From Bacteroidales bacterium (lineage in GTDB: Bacteria > Bacteroidota > Bacteroidia > Bacteroidales > Muribaculaceae), in assembly GCA_004557825.1 (NCBI GenBank), contig SFFL01000001.1:1-64000 (forward strand): a stretch of DNA of 64,000 nt, given 5' to 3'. Below the pieces are notes generated by a model that saw only the letters and a program-made list of their open reading frames with translations, was not told the origin of the DNA and did no database searches. The position numbers and the translations under genes were made by a program. Numbering within the stretch: the first letter of the stretch is position 1; every line of letters starts with the position of its first letter. Positions 16,785 to 24,518 of the stretch are shown here, one piece after another.

Positions 16785-18899
16785 ATGAAACTTACTTACA
16801 TTATTCAGAAGCTGCCTCTGGCTATGGCTATTGTCGTGGCAGCAATTGGCTTGGATGCCTGCTCGAATCAAGACACCAATCTGCAATCCCCTTCGGGCGA
16901 CGTGAAGGTGGCGTTTAAACTCAACGCTGATGGTCAGCCCGAATATGCGGTCTCGTTCCAGGGCGAGGAAATCATCAAGCCCTCGACAATGGGTTTTGAG
17001 CTGCTCGATGGCTCTACTATCGCCAAAGGATTCAAAATCGATAAGGTAACTCACTCTTCGGCCGACTCTTACTGGGTGCCTGTATGGGGCGAAAATGACT
17101 CCATCCGCGACCACTACAATGCTATGACCGTGGCTATGACCGATGAAGCCGGCGTGAAACTCAACATTGAATTCCGCGTCTACGACGATGGCGCTGCATA
17201 CCGCTATGTGTTCCCCGAACAGGCTACGAAGGAAATCCGCATCAAAGAGGAGCTTTCGCAGTTTGCTATGGGCGGCGACTATGAAGCCTGGTGGATTCCT
17301 GGCGACTACGACACCCAGGAATATGAATACAACCACACCAAGCTGAGCGGCATTCGCGCAGTAGGCGACTCCGCGAAAATCGGCAACGTGTCGCAGACCG
17401 GCTTCTCTCCCACAGGCGTGCAGACCTCGCTGATGCTCAAGACCCCCTCGGGCAAATATGTCAACCTCCACGAGGCAGCGCTCATCGACTACCCGGCGAT
17501 GCACCTCAACCTCAACGACACCACGATGGTGTTCCAGTCGTGGCTGACTCCCGGTCGCGACGAGGCCAAGGCTACCATAAGCACCCCCTTCTCGACTCCC
17601 TGGCGTGTGATTATGCTCTCCGACAAGGCCACCGGCATCCTTGCCACCGACATCATCTACAACCTCAACGACCCCTGCGTAATTGAGGACACATCCTGGA
17701 TTAAGCCTGTGAAATATATGGGCGTTTGGTGGGAAATGATCACCGGCAAATCCTCTTGGGCTTATACCGATGCCGAGAACTTCGACCTTGCCACATTCGA
17801 CTACTCCAAGGCCATTCCCAACGGTCACCACGGTGCCAACAACGAGAATGTGAAGCGCTACATCGACTTCGCCGCTGAGAACGGTTTCGACCAGCTGCTT
17901 ATCGAAGGTTGGAACATCGGCTGGGAAGACTGGTTCGACAAGGAGAAGGATTTCGTGTTTGACTTCGTCACCCCTTACCCCGACTTCGACATCAAGGCGC
18001 TCAACGAATACGCGCATTCCAAGGGCATCAAGCTGATGATGCACCACGAGACCTCCGGCTCAATTCCCAACTATGAGAAGCACATGGACCAGGCCTACGA
18101 CCTGATGAACAAATATGGCTACAACGCCGTCAAGAGCGGCTACGTAGGTCACATCCTGCCCAAGGGTGAAACCCACTACAGCCAGTGGGCCGTGCGCCAC
18201 TATCTCGACGCCGTGAAGAAAGCCGCCGACAAGCACATTATGGTCAACGCTCACGAAGCTGTGCGTCCCACCGGTCTGGCCCGCACCTACCCCAACCTCG
18301 TAGGCAATGAGGCCGCTATGGGCACCGAATACCGCCAGATGACTCCCGGCCACGAAGCCATTCTCCCCTTCACCCGTCTGAAAGGTGGCCCGATGGACTT
18401 CACCCCCGGCATCTTCCGTATGGACATCGGCTCGTTTGTGCCCGGCAGCAACGAGCACAAGAAAGCCACTGTGGCCAATCAGCTCGGCCTCTATGTGACT
18501 ATGTACTCCCCGCTGCAGATGGCTGCCGATATGCCCGAGCACTATGCCGAAAAGATGGATGCCTTCCAGTTTATCAAGGATGTACCCGTAGACTGGAGCA
18601 AGACCATCTACATCGACGCCGAACCTCAGGACTTCATCATCGCCGCCCGCAAGGCTAAAGACGTCGACTCCTGGTGGGTTGGCGGCATCGCCGACGAAAA
18701 TGGCAAGGATTACAAGCTCACACTCGACTTCCTCGATCCCGGCCGCACCTACGAGGCCACCATCTACGCCGATGCGCCCGACGCGCACTACCTCACCAAC
18801 CCCGAAGCCTACACCATCACCACCCGCACCGTCAAGCAGGGCGACACCATCGACGTGCATATGGCTCCCGGCGGCGGCTTCGCTATCTCCCTCCGCTAA
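16785..18899 (+). CDS. GH97 alpha-glucosidase/alpha-galactosidase (SusB-like), copy 1
   Basis: 704 residues with a signal peptide and a probable lipobox (LDAC, ~24-27), so exported, likely membrane-anchored. Domain order: N-terminal beta-sandwich (WVPVWGENDSIRDHYN, EFRVYDDGAAYRY), (beta/alpha)8 barrel (LIEGWNIGWEDWF, MMHHETSG), C-terminal beta domain ending APGGGFAISL. The glutamates used as calcium ligands and general base in inverting SusB-type enzymes are present: HHETSG (~421), NAHEAVRPTG (~489), GNEAAMG (~508). This favours the inverting alpha-glucosidase subgroup over the retaining alpha-galactosidases. The second copy at 20816 lies in convergent orientation, with an nfeD-SPFH operon between them. 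Confidence 0.92.
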   Translation: MKLTYIIQKLPLAMAIVVAAIGLDACSNQDTNLQSPSGDVKVAFKLNADGQPEYAVSFQGEEIIKPSTMGFELLDGSTIAKGFKIDKVTHSSADSYWVPVWGENDSIRDHYNAMTVAMTDEAGVKLNIEFRVYDDGAAYRYVFPEQATKEIRIKEELSQFAMGGDYEAWWIPGDYDTQEYEYNHTKLSGIRAVGDSAKIGNVSQTGFSPTGVQTSLMLKTPSGKYVNLHEAALIDYPAMHLNLNDTTMVFQSWLTPGRDEAKATISTPFSTPWRVIMLSDKATGILATDIIYNLNDPCVIEDTSWIKPVKYMGVWWEMITGKSSWAYTDAENFDLATFDYSKAIPNGHHGANNENVKRYIDFAAENGFDQLLIEGWNIGWEDWFDKEKDFVFDFVTPYPDFDIKALNEYAHSKGIKLMMHHETSGSIPNYEKHMDQAYDLMNKYGYNAVKSGYVGHILPKGETHYSQWAVRHYLDAVKKAADKHIMVNAHEAVRPTGLARTYPNLVGNEAAMGTEYRQMTPGHEAILPFTRLKGGPMDFTPGIFRMDIGSFVPGSNEHKKATVANQLGLYVTMYSPLQMAADMPEHYAEKMDAFQFIKDVPVDWSKTIYIDAEPQDFIIAARKAKDVDSWWVGGIADENGKDYKLTLDFLDPGRTYEATIYADAPDAHYLTNPEAYTITTRTVKQGDTIDVHMAPGGGFAISLR

Positions 18900-19001
18900 T
18901 CCAGCAGCCGATAACAGCTGATTCAGCTGCAAAACTCCGCTGATTCATCGGTCAACATTCACTGAAACATCGAATTGTTACTTAAATATTTTTGCCTCAA
19001 A

Positions 19002-19034
19002 GTTGCGCTATATAATAAGATTTGCGTATCTTTG
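19002..19034 (+). promoter_or_regulatory. promoter of nfeD-SPFH operon
   Basis: GTTG at 19002-19005, a 21-bp spacer, then TATCTTTG at 19027-19034; transcription would begin about 25 bp before the ATG at 19064. Confidence 0.6.
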
Positions 19035-19063
19035 AGGCAATAATATTATTCATAATACTCAAT

Positions 19064-19522
19064 ATGGAAGCTTGGATTGTATGGCTTATCGTAATGGGCC
19101 TGCTGCTTATCACCGAATTGCTCTCGCAGATGCTCTGGGCTTTATGCTTGGCTGTAGGATGCCTTGGCGGACTTGTAGCGTCGCTCTGCGGCCTCGACCC
19201 TCTGTGGCAGATAATGATTGCGGCGGCAGTGGCCATCATCGCCTACGTGCTGCTCGTGCCGCTGTTTCAGAAATGGCACGCGCTCTCGGTAGATAAAAAA
19301 GGACGCGCAGCCCGCACCGGTATGGAGGCCCTGCTCGGGCGTAAAGCCGTAATCAGCGAAGAAATTACCCCGGAACGCCCCGGCCGCGCACGCATCGACG
19401 GCGACAACTGGCAGGTGATGGGCGACAAGCCCTACGACACCATCCGCCGCGGCACTGAAGTAGTGGTCACCGGCTACGACTCAATCATCCTGAAAGTACG
19501 TCCGGTCAACGCTCCCGAATAA
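19064..19522 (+). CDS. nfeD: NfeD-family membrane protein
   Basis: About 152 residues from the ATG at 19064 (chosen because the promoter lies just upstream of it). Two to three N-terminal hydrophobic helices (WIVWLIVMGLLLITELL, LGGLVASLCGLDPLW, IMIAAAVAIIAYVLLVPLF) are followed by an OB-fold domain (GMEALLGRKAVISEEI... GRARIDGDNWQVMG... GTEVVVTGYDSIILKV). NfeD proteins pair with SPFH proteins in membrane-microdomain organisation, and the next gene is an SPFH protein, matching the usual operon. Confidence 0.9.
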   Translation: MEAWIVWLIVMGLLLITELLSQMLWALCLAVGCLGGLVASLCGLDPLWQIMIAAAVAIIAYVLLVPLFQKWHALSVDKKGRAARTGMEALLGRKAVISEEITPERPGRARIDGDNWQVMGDKPYDTIRRGTEVVVTGYDSIILKVRPVNAPE

Positions 19523-19529
19523 TCAGCGC

Positions 19530-19573
19530 CAATTCCGAACCAATTCCGAGCCGATTCCGAGCCGCTTCCGCAC
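19530..19573. repeat. 11-bp degenerate tandem repeat (x4)
   Basis: CAATTCCGAAC, CAATTCCGAGC, CGATTCCGAGC, CGCTTCCGCAC follow one another directly between the nfeD and SPFH genes. Confidence 0.75.
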
Positions 19574-19631
19574 CGGCGCACCGGCAAATCCATAGATTTC
19601 AACTTATTACATCATTTAACCCCTCATAATT

Positions 19632-20618
19632 ATGACACCAGGCATCTGGATTCTTGTAGCGGTGATTGTGATTCTCTGCATCACCATCATCTCGGCCGGC
19701 GTGAAAGTCGTGCCCCAAAGCGAAACACGTGTTATCGAACGCCTCGGCCGCTTCCACAGCGTGCTTCCTCCCGGAATCAATTTCATCATCCCATTCGTCG
19801 ACCGCCCGAAAGTAATATATCAGCGCACCGTAGAGCGTATGAGCAACGGCCGCAACTATGTGAAGATGGTATCGACCTACCGCATCGACCTGCGCGAACA
19901 GGTATACGATTTCCCCTCGCAACAGGTGATTACCCGCGATAACGTCACAACCGAAATCAACGCCCTTCTCTACTTCCAGATTGTCGACCCGAAGAAAGCT
20001 GTCTACGAAATCGACAACCTCCCCAACGCTATCGAGAAACTCACGCAGACCTCGCTGAGAAATGTCATCGGCGAACTGGAACTTGACGAAACGCTCACAT
20101 CGCGCGACACCATCAACTCCAAGCTGCAGAACATTCTCGACGACGCCTCCAACAAATGGGGCGTAAAGGTTAACCGCGTGGAGCTGCAGGACATCACACC
20201 TCCCGAAAGTGTGCGTGTGGCTATGGAGAAGCAGATGCAGGCCGAGCGCAACCGTCGTGCCGAAATTCTCAACGCCGAGGGCGAAAAGCAGTCGCGCATC
20301 CTCAAGTCGGAAGGCGACAAAGCATCGCGCATCAACGAAGCCGAAGCCATCAAGAAAGCCGAAATTCTGAAAGCTGAAGGTGAGGCACAGGCTATTATCC
20401 TCAACGCACAGGCCGAAGCCGACGCCATTATGCGCGTAGCACAGGCCGTGGCCAGCAACAACACCAACCCGGCCACCTATATGCTCGCGATGAAATATAT
20501 CGAAGCGCTCAAAGAGATGACCTCCGGCAAGGATAGCAAGACAGTGTTTATGCCCTACGAAGCCTCCTCGCTCCTCTCCTCCATCGGCTCCCTCAAATCG
20601 CTCTTCCCCAACACCTGA
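19632..20618 (+). CDS. SPFH/Band 7 protein (QmcA/stomatin-like)
   Basis: 328 residues. One N-terminal membrane helix (IWILVAVIVILCITIISAG), an SPFH domain (VVPQSETRVIERLGRFHSVLPPG to DITPPESV, ~25-195), then a long Ala/Glu/Lys-rich coiled coil (AERNRRAEILNAEGEKQSR... AEGEAQAIILNAQAEADA) and a short C-terminal region. This is the QmcA/paraslipin layout; such proteins form large membrane-bound oligomers that scaffold microdomains. Cotranscribed with nfeD, 109 bp upstream. Function in this organism can only be stated as membrane scaffolding. Confidence 0.92.
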   Translation: MTPGIWILVAVIVILCITIISAGVKVVPQSETRVIERLGRFHSVLPPGINFIIPFVDRPKVIYQRTVERMSNGRNYVKMVSTYRIDLREQVYDFPSQQVITRDNVTTEINALLYFQIVDPKKAVYEIDNLPNAIEKLTQTSLRNVIGELELDETLTSRDTINSKLQNILDDASNKWGVKVNRVELQDITPPESVRVAMEKQMQAERNRRAEILNAEGEKQSRILKSEGDKASRINEAEAIKKAEILKAEGEAQAIILNAQAEADAIMRVAQAVASNNTNPATYMLAMKYIEALKEMTSGKDSKTVFMPYEASSLLSSIGSLKSLFPNT

Positions 20619-20705
20619 CACCCTTCTCCGACAACTGAATCTCTCCCTCCCCTACGCCACGATGTTGGAGGCTGTATCAAATGATTACATATACACTTAA
20701 AAGTT

Positions 20706-20737
20706 TTCAGGCCGGGGGCGAGTGCCTCCGGCCTGAA
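20706..20737 (-). terminator. probable terminator serving the convergent GH97 gene
   Basis: TTCAGGCCGG pairs with CCGGCCTGAA around a 12-base loop. Read on the minus strand it is followed by AAAACTTTTAAG. It lies about 80 bp past the stop of GH97 copy 2 and could also limit readthrough from the SPFH gene. Confidence 0.6.
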
Positions 20738-20745
20738 GGGAATTA

Positions 20746-20811
20746 TGTAACTGGAAACCTAAATTATTGCAACTGGGAACCTATATTTATGTAACAGGAA
20801 ACCTAAATGTG
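20746..20811. repeat. 22-bp tandem repeat (x3)
   Basis: Three consecutive 22-bp units (20746, 20768, 20790) share the pattern TGyAACwGGrAACCTAwAT. They fill the gap between the GH97 copy 2 stop and its terminator. Confidence 0.8.
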
Positions 20812-20815
20812 CTGA

Positions 20816-22924
20816 TTACTTAGCGGGGGTGGCGGCATCCTGCTTTACCAGCGAGAGGGCGAAACCTCCGCCGGGAGCCATATGGATGGGGAGAGAGTCG
20901 GCATTGGTGACGTCAAACTCCGTGATGATGTACTTATCCTGGTTGCGGTCGTAGTGAGCAGTCGGGCCGTCGAAATAGAGCCGTGCGTGGTAGGTGGCAC
21001 CCGGTTCGAGGAAGTTCAGGCCGAGAGTGTAATCGCGCGCCGTTGCATTGGTCACACCGCCCACATACCAGTTGTCGGAGTGCTTGTCCTCGCGGGCCAC
21101 AACGATATATTCGGCAGGCTCGGCATCGAGATAGATGCTGCGCTTCCAATCTACGGGCACATCCTTGATAAACTGGAAGGCATCCATCTTTTCGGCATAA
21201 TGCTCGGGGATGTCGCAGGCCATCTGCAGCGGAGAATACATCGTCACATAGAGCGCAAGCTGATTGCACAGCGTGGCGCGCTTATGCTCCTTGTTGTTAG
21301 GATTGTATAAACTCAGATTGGCCTCGAAAATGCCGGGAGTGAAATCGAGCGGACCGCCCTTCAGACGGGTGAACGGCAGGATGGTGACATGCTGCGGCGA
21401 CATTCCCTGATATTCCTGACCCATAGCGGCTTCGTTGCCGATGAGGTTGGGATAGGTGCGGCACAGACCGGTAGGGCGCACTGCCTCGTGAGCATTGACC
21501 ATAATGTGCTTGTCGGCAGCCTTCTTCACCGCGTTTAGATAGTGATTTACGGCATACTGCGAGTAATGGTTGTCGCCCTTCGGCAGAATGTTGCCCACAT
21601 AGCCGCTCTTCACGGCGTCGTAGCCATACTGGTTCATCAGGTCGTAGGCCTTATCCATCCAGCGGTCGTAGTTGGGCAGCGACGAAGAAGTCTCGTGGTG
21701 CATCATCAGCTTGATGCCCTTGGAGTGAGCATAGTCGTTTAGCGCCTTGATGTCGAAGTCGGGATAAGGAGTGATGAAATCGAACACGAAATCCTTTTCG
21801 CGGCCGAACCAATCCTCCCAGCCGATATTCCAGCCCTCTACAAGCAACTGGTCGAAACCGTTGGCGGCGGCGAAGTCGATGTAGCGCTTCACATTCTCGG
21901 TGTTGGCACTGTGACGGCCGTGCGGCTTGGCCTTGGAATAGTCGAAAGTAGCCAGATCGAAATCGTGAGCGTCGGTGTACGACCACATTCTGCCGCCGGA
22001 AATCATCTCCCACCATACGCCCATATATTTGATTGGTGTAATCCAGGAGGTGTCGGTGAATTTGGTAGGCTCATTGAGATTGAGCACCAGATTCGAGGCG
22101 AGGATATCGGTGGCGCGGTCGCCGATCATTATCACACGCCATGGAGTGCTGAACGGGAGCTTGATGTCGGCCTTGTAGCCGTCGATGTTGGGAGTGAGCC
22201 ACGACTGAAAAACCATCGTGGTGTCGTTGAGGTTGAGGTGCATAGCGGGGAAATCCACCAGCGCAGCCTCGTGGAGGTTCATATACGTTGAATCATTGGC
22301 CTTGAGCATAAGGGAGGTTTGCACGCCTGTGGGAGAGAAAGTTGTGGAAGACAGATTGGGCATATGGCCGCCGGTGTGACGGATTTCGCTCAGCTTGGTG
22401 CGCACATATTCATATTCCTGCGTGTCGTAGTCGCCCGGAATCCACCACGCAGTGATATCGCCCGGCATAGCGAACTCGGTAAGCTCGTCGGTCACGGCAA
22501 GCTGTTTCTTTTTCTGCTTCGGGAAAAGATAGCGGAAGCCCACACCGTCGTCATACACGCGGAATTCCACATTGAGCTTCGTGTTCTGCTTCCGGTTGAC
22601 CAGCTGAACAGTCATACCATTGTAATTGTCGCGGATTGAGTCGTTCTCGCCCCATACCGGCGCCCACTTCGTGTCGGAGGAAGTGCGGCTTACTCCGGCC
22701 ACCGTGAAACCGCGGTCGAATCCCTCGGCATCCTTCATCCGGAAACCGAGCGACGAAACGGGAATCACCTTGTCGCCGCGATAGTCTACAGAATACTGCG
22801 GCACACCTTCGGGCGACAGCGAAAAGTCGACACTGATCTTACCGTCGGGCGACGACAGCGTGTCGGCAGCGCCGGCCGTCAGACCTGCGCATAACGCTGC
22901 GATAGCAAAAATATGTGTTTTCAT
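20816..22924 (-). CDS. GH97 glycoside hydrolase (SusB-like), copy 2
   Basis: 702 residues from MKTHIFAIAALCAGLTAGAA, a clean signal peptide. The longer upstream in-frame region lacks signal character. It is strongly similar over the whole length to copy 1 at 16785: WAPVWGENDSIRDNYN, EFRVYDDGVGFRY, WWIPGDYDTQEYEY, LVEGWNIGWEDWF, MMHHETSS, NAHEAVRPTG, GNEAAMG, APGGGFALSL. The three Glu positions of inverting SusB-type enzymes are conserved. Unlike copy 1 there is no lipobox, so it is probably soluble in the periplasm. The two are likely duplicates or same-family enzymes with separate localisation acting on alpha-gluco-oligosaccharides. Confidence 0.92.
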   Translation of the reverse strand: MKTHIFAIAALCAGLTAGAADTLSSPDGKISVDFSLSPEGVPQYSVDYRGDKVIPVSSLGFRMKDAEGFDRGFTVAGVSRTSSDTKWAPVWGENDSIRDNYNGMTVQLVNRKQNTKLNVEFRVYDDGVGFRYLFPKQKKKQLAVTDELTEFAMPGDITAWWIPGDYDTQEYEYVRTKLSEIRHTGGHMPNLSSTTFSPTGVQTSLMLKANDSTYMNLHEAALVDFPAMHLNLNDTTMVFQSWLTPNIDGYKADIKLPFSTPWRVIMIGDRATDILASNLVLNLNEPTKFTDTSWITPIKYMGVWWEMISGGRMWSYTDAHDFDLATFDYSKAKPHGRHSANTENVKRYIDFAAANGFDQLLVEGWNIGWEDWFGREKDFVFDFITPYPDFDIKALNDYAHSKGIKLMMHHETSSSLPNYDRWMDKAYDLMNQYGYDAVKSGYVGNILPKGDNHYSQYAVNHYLNAVKKAADKHIMVNAHEAVRPTGLCRTYPNLIGNEAAMGQEYQGMSPQHVTILPFTRLKGGPLDFTPGIFEANLSLYNPNNKEHKRATLCNQLALYVTMYSPLQMACDIPEHYAEKMDAFQFIKDVPVDWKRSIYLDAEPAEYIVVAREDKHSDNWYVGGVTNATARDYTLGLNFLEPGATYHARLYFDGPTAHYDRNQDKYIITEFDVTNADSLPIHMAPGGGFALSLVKQDAATPAK

Positions 22925-23057
22925 CATACAGAAAAAATGTGTTAGGATTATCTGGTTTATCACCATCACAAAATTACGTCACTCTGCCTGCATCGATGCA
23001 CTCCGGCACTACGTCAAAAGTACGTTTTCGCACTTTGGCATATACACAAGCAGTACG

Positions 23058-23861
23058 TCAGCGCCCTTTCTCCAGCACAAAAGTGGAGATTACCGGCAAA
23101 TGGTCGGATGGCGCATCGGCCGAAGGTGCAGGCGAGTGCGACTCCAGGAATTTAAAATCTTCCGCCGGATAACCGTAAATGAAATCGATGGCCTTCACCG
23201 GCTCCCATGCCGGGAATGTCAGCTGCCCGTTGGTGAGCCGCTTCATCGAAGCGTCGAGCACATTGATAGCTTCGGACCCCGGTTCGGAATTGAGGTCGCC
23301 GGCAATGATGGCGGGCAGCCCCTGCTTGCGGATATAAGCATCGGCCTCGCGAGCCTGCAGGGCAATCGTCTCCGGATCAATATAATCGAAATGAGTTGCA
23401 GCGAAAACCATCCGCTTCTCACCTAACTCGAATGTGCCGCACAGCACAATGCGCGGCTCCACGTTGCGGGGGTTCGACAGGTCGAATTTCTCCATTTTCA
23501 CGATAGGATATTTCGACAGAATGCCCACACCGTAATATCCGCCCCACATATCGACGGTGCGCCCGAAGAAACCAAACATATTGGTGCGGTCGGCCAGTTC
23601 GCTGATGATGTTGACTCCGCTGTTGCCACGCGATATAACGAGGATAGTGTTGATGTCGACCACCTGGAGGGCCACAAAGTCGGCATCGGCCTCAATAATC
23701 TCACGGGCGATGCGCTGCATCGAGCCACGCTCGCCAAAGCGGAGGTTATAGGTCATTACGGTGATGGTATCGCTCACCGGAGCGGTCGACTCATACTTTG
23801 TCTGTGCCGTTGCCATCAGCGCCATCATTCCGCCGGCTATGGCAAGTAATACTTTTTTCAT
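23058..23861 (-). CDS. exported EEP (endonuclease/exonuclease/phosphatase) family protein, catalytic Glu lost
   Basis: 267 residues with a signal peptide (MKKVLLAIAGGMMALMATAQ). The EEP/DNase I fold is clear: MTYNLRFG (~36), YGVGILSKYPI, FAATHFDY, IIAGDLNSEPGS and APSDHLPVIS hold the Asn, His, Asp-Asn and terminal Asp-His residues. In the motif normally reading ALQEVD this protein has ALQVVD: the metal-binding Glu is Val67 (codon GTG at 23661-23663), one base from GAG. Family members hydrolyse phosphodiesters or sugar/lipid phosphates; this one may be inactive, or the base may be a sequence error. Downstream of and codirectional with no obvious partner. Confidence 0.85.
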   Translation of the reverse strand: MKKVLLAIAGGMMALMATAQTKYESTAPVSDTITVMTYNLRFGERGSMQRIAREIIEADADFVALQVVDINTILVISRGNSGVNIISELADRTNMFGFFGRTVDMWGGYYGVGILSKYPIVKMEKFDLSNPRNVEPRIVLCGTFELGEKRMVFAATHFDYIDPETIALQAREADAYIRKQGLPAIIAGDLNSEPGSEAINVLDASMKRLTNGQLTFPAWEPVKAIDFIYGYPAEDFKFLESHSPAPSADAPSDHLPVISTFVLEKGR

Positions 23862-23920
23862 TGCTTACTGAAATGTAATAAATATAGAATACCGAGGGAG
23901 GAGAGGGGAAGGACATTTTA

Positions 23921-23998
23921 TGGACGTACCCCGGAACGTCCGCATAAGCCTTGGAAGATCAAAGCTTATTTGGCGGACGTACCCTGGTGCGTCCCTAA
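23921..23998. repeat. REP/BIME-like palindrome pair, copy A
   Basis: Left hairpin GGACGTACCCCGGAACGTCCG (with internal symmetry) and right hairpin CGGACGTACC...GGTGCGTCCCTA form nested inverted repeats about 30 bp apart. Member of the family also at 24388, 33511 and 52175. It sits at the 5' side of the FecR remnant. Confidence 0.7.
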
Positions 23999-24066
23999 AT
24001 TGGGGGTTATTTTTCAGCCCCCGGAAAGAATTCAGAGTGCTAATCCGGCTGTTCGGCCTGCTGATT

Positions 24067-24309
24067 TTCGACGACGACTCGCTGGCCGATGTGTTGCACC
24101 GGCTCAAACAGATTTACAATATCGAATACACTATTACCGACCCGGAAATCGCCGCTTCTCCACTCCACGCCACATTCCAGGGTGAGGAACTCAGCGAGAT
24201 TCTCCGTCTGATTCGCCTCAGCGCCCCCATCAACATCGACCTGACGGAAAATTCCGACAGCATTTACACGCGTCGCTTCGTCACCATCTCCCCCGCCCTC
24301 CCCGACTGA
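24067..24309 (+). pseudogene. C-terminal remnant of a FecR-type anti-sigma factor (DUF4974)
   Basis: About 80 residues (FDDDSLADVLHRLKQIYNIEY... HATFQGEELSEILRLIRLSAPI... ending at a stop) match the C-terminal DUF4974 secretin-like domain of Bacteroidetes FecR proteins, which regulate ECF sigma factors controlling SusC/D-type loci. The transmembrane and FecR domains are missing: upstream sequence goes directly into a palindromic repeat, and no sigma factor or SusC gene is near. A second palindrome copy lies beyond the stop, so the remnant is bracketed by repeats. Almost certainly non-functional. Confidence 0.7.
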
Positions 24310-24387
24310 TCTCATATCACCGGGGATTGTCGGGTACACCGCAACGAAAGGGAGAACTTTATCAAAATAGCTCACGACGTATCATCG

Positions 24388-24470
24388 TGTAGGGACGCAC
24401 CCCAGGAGCGTCCGAGTAATTAACTGATAATCAGCTGATACTACGGACACACCTGGGGTGCGTCCCTACA
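24388..24470. repeat. REP/BIME-like palindrome pair, copy B
   Basis: TGTAGGGACGCACC (24388-24401) is perfectly inverted as GGTGCGTCCCTACA (24457-24470), and each half is itself a hairpin. The inverted similarity extends imperfectly outward to about 24360 and 24496 (ATCAAAA...CAT at both ends), so the whole unit is about 135 bp with MITE-like symmetry. Confidence 0.8.
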
Positions 24471-24518
24471 CATTGATGCGTTATGGTGTTTTGATCCAGT
24501 CGCGGAATTAAAGGGGGA

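Noticed and set aside
16710..18047. A 445-codon minus-strand ORF opposite GH97 copy 1
   Set aside because: Antisense shadow with no recognisable domain.
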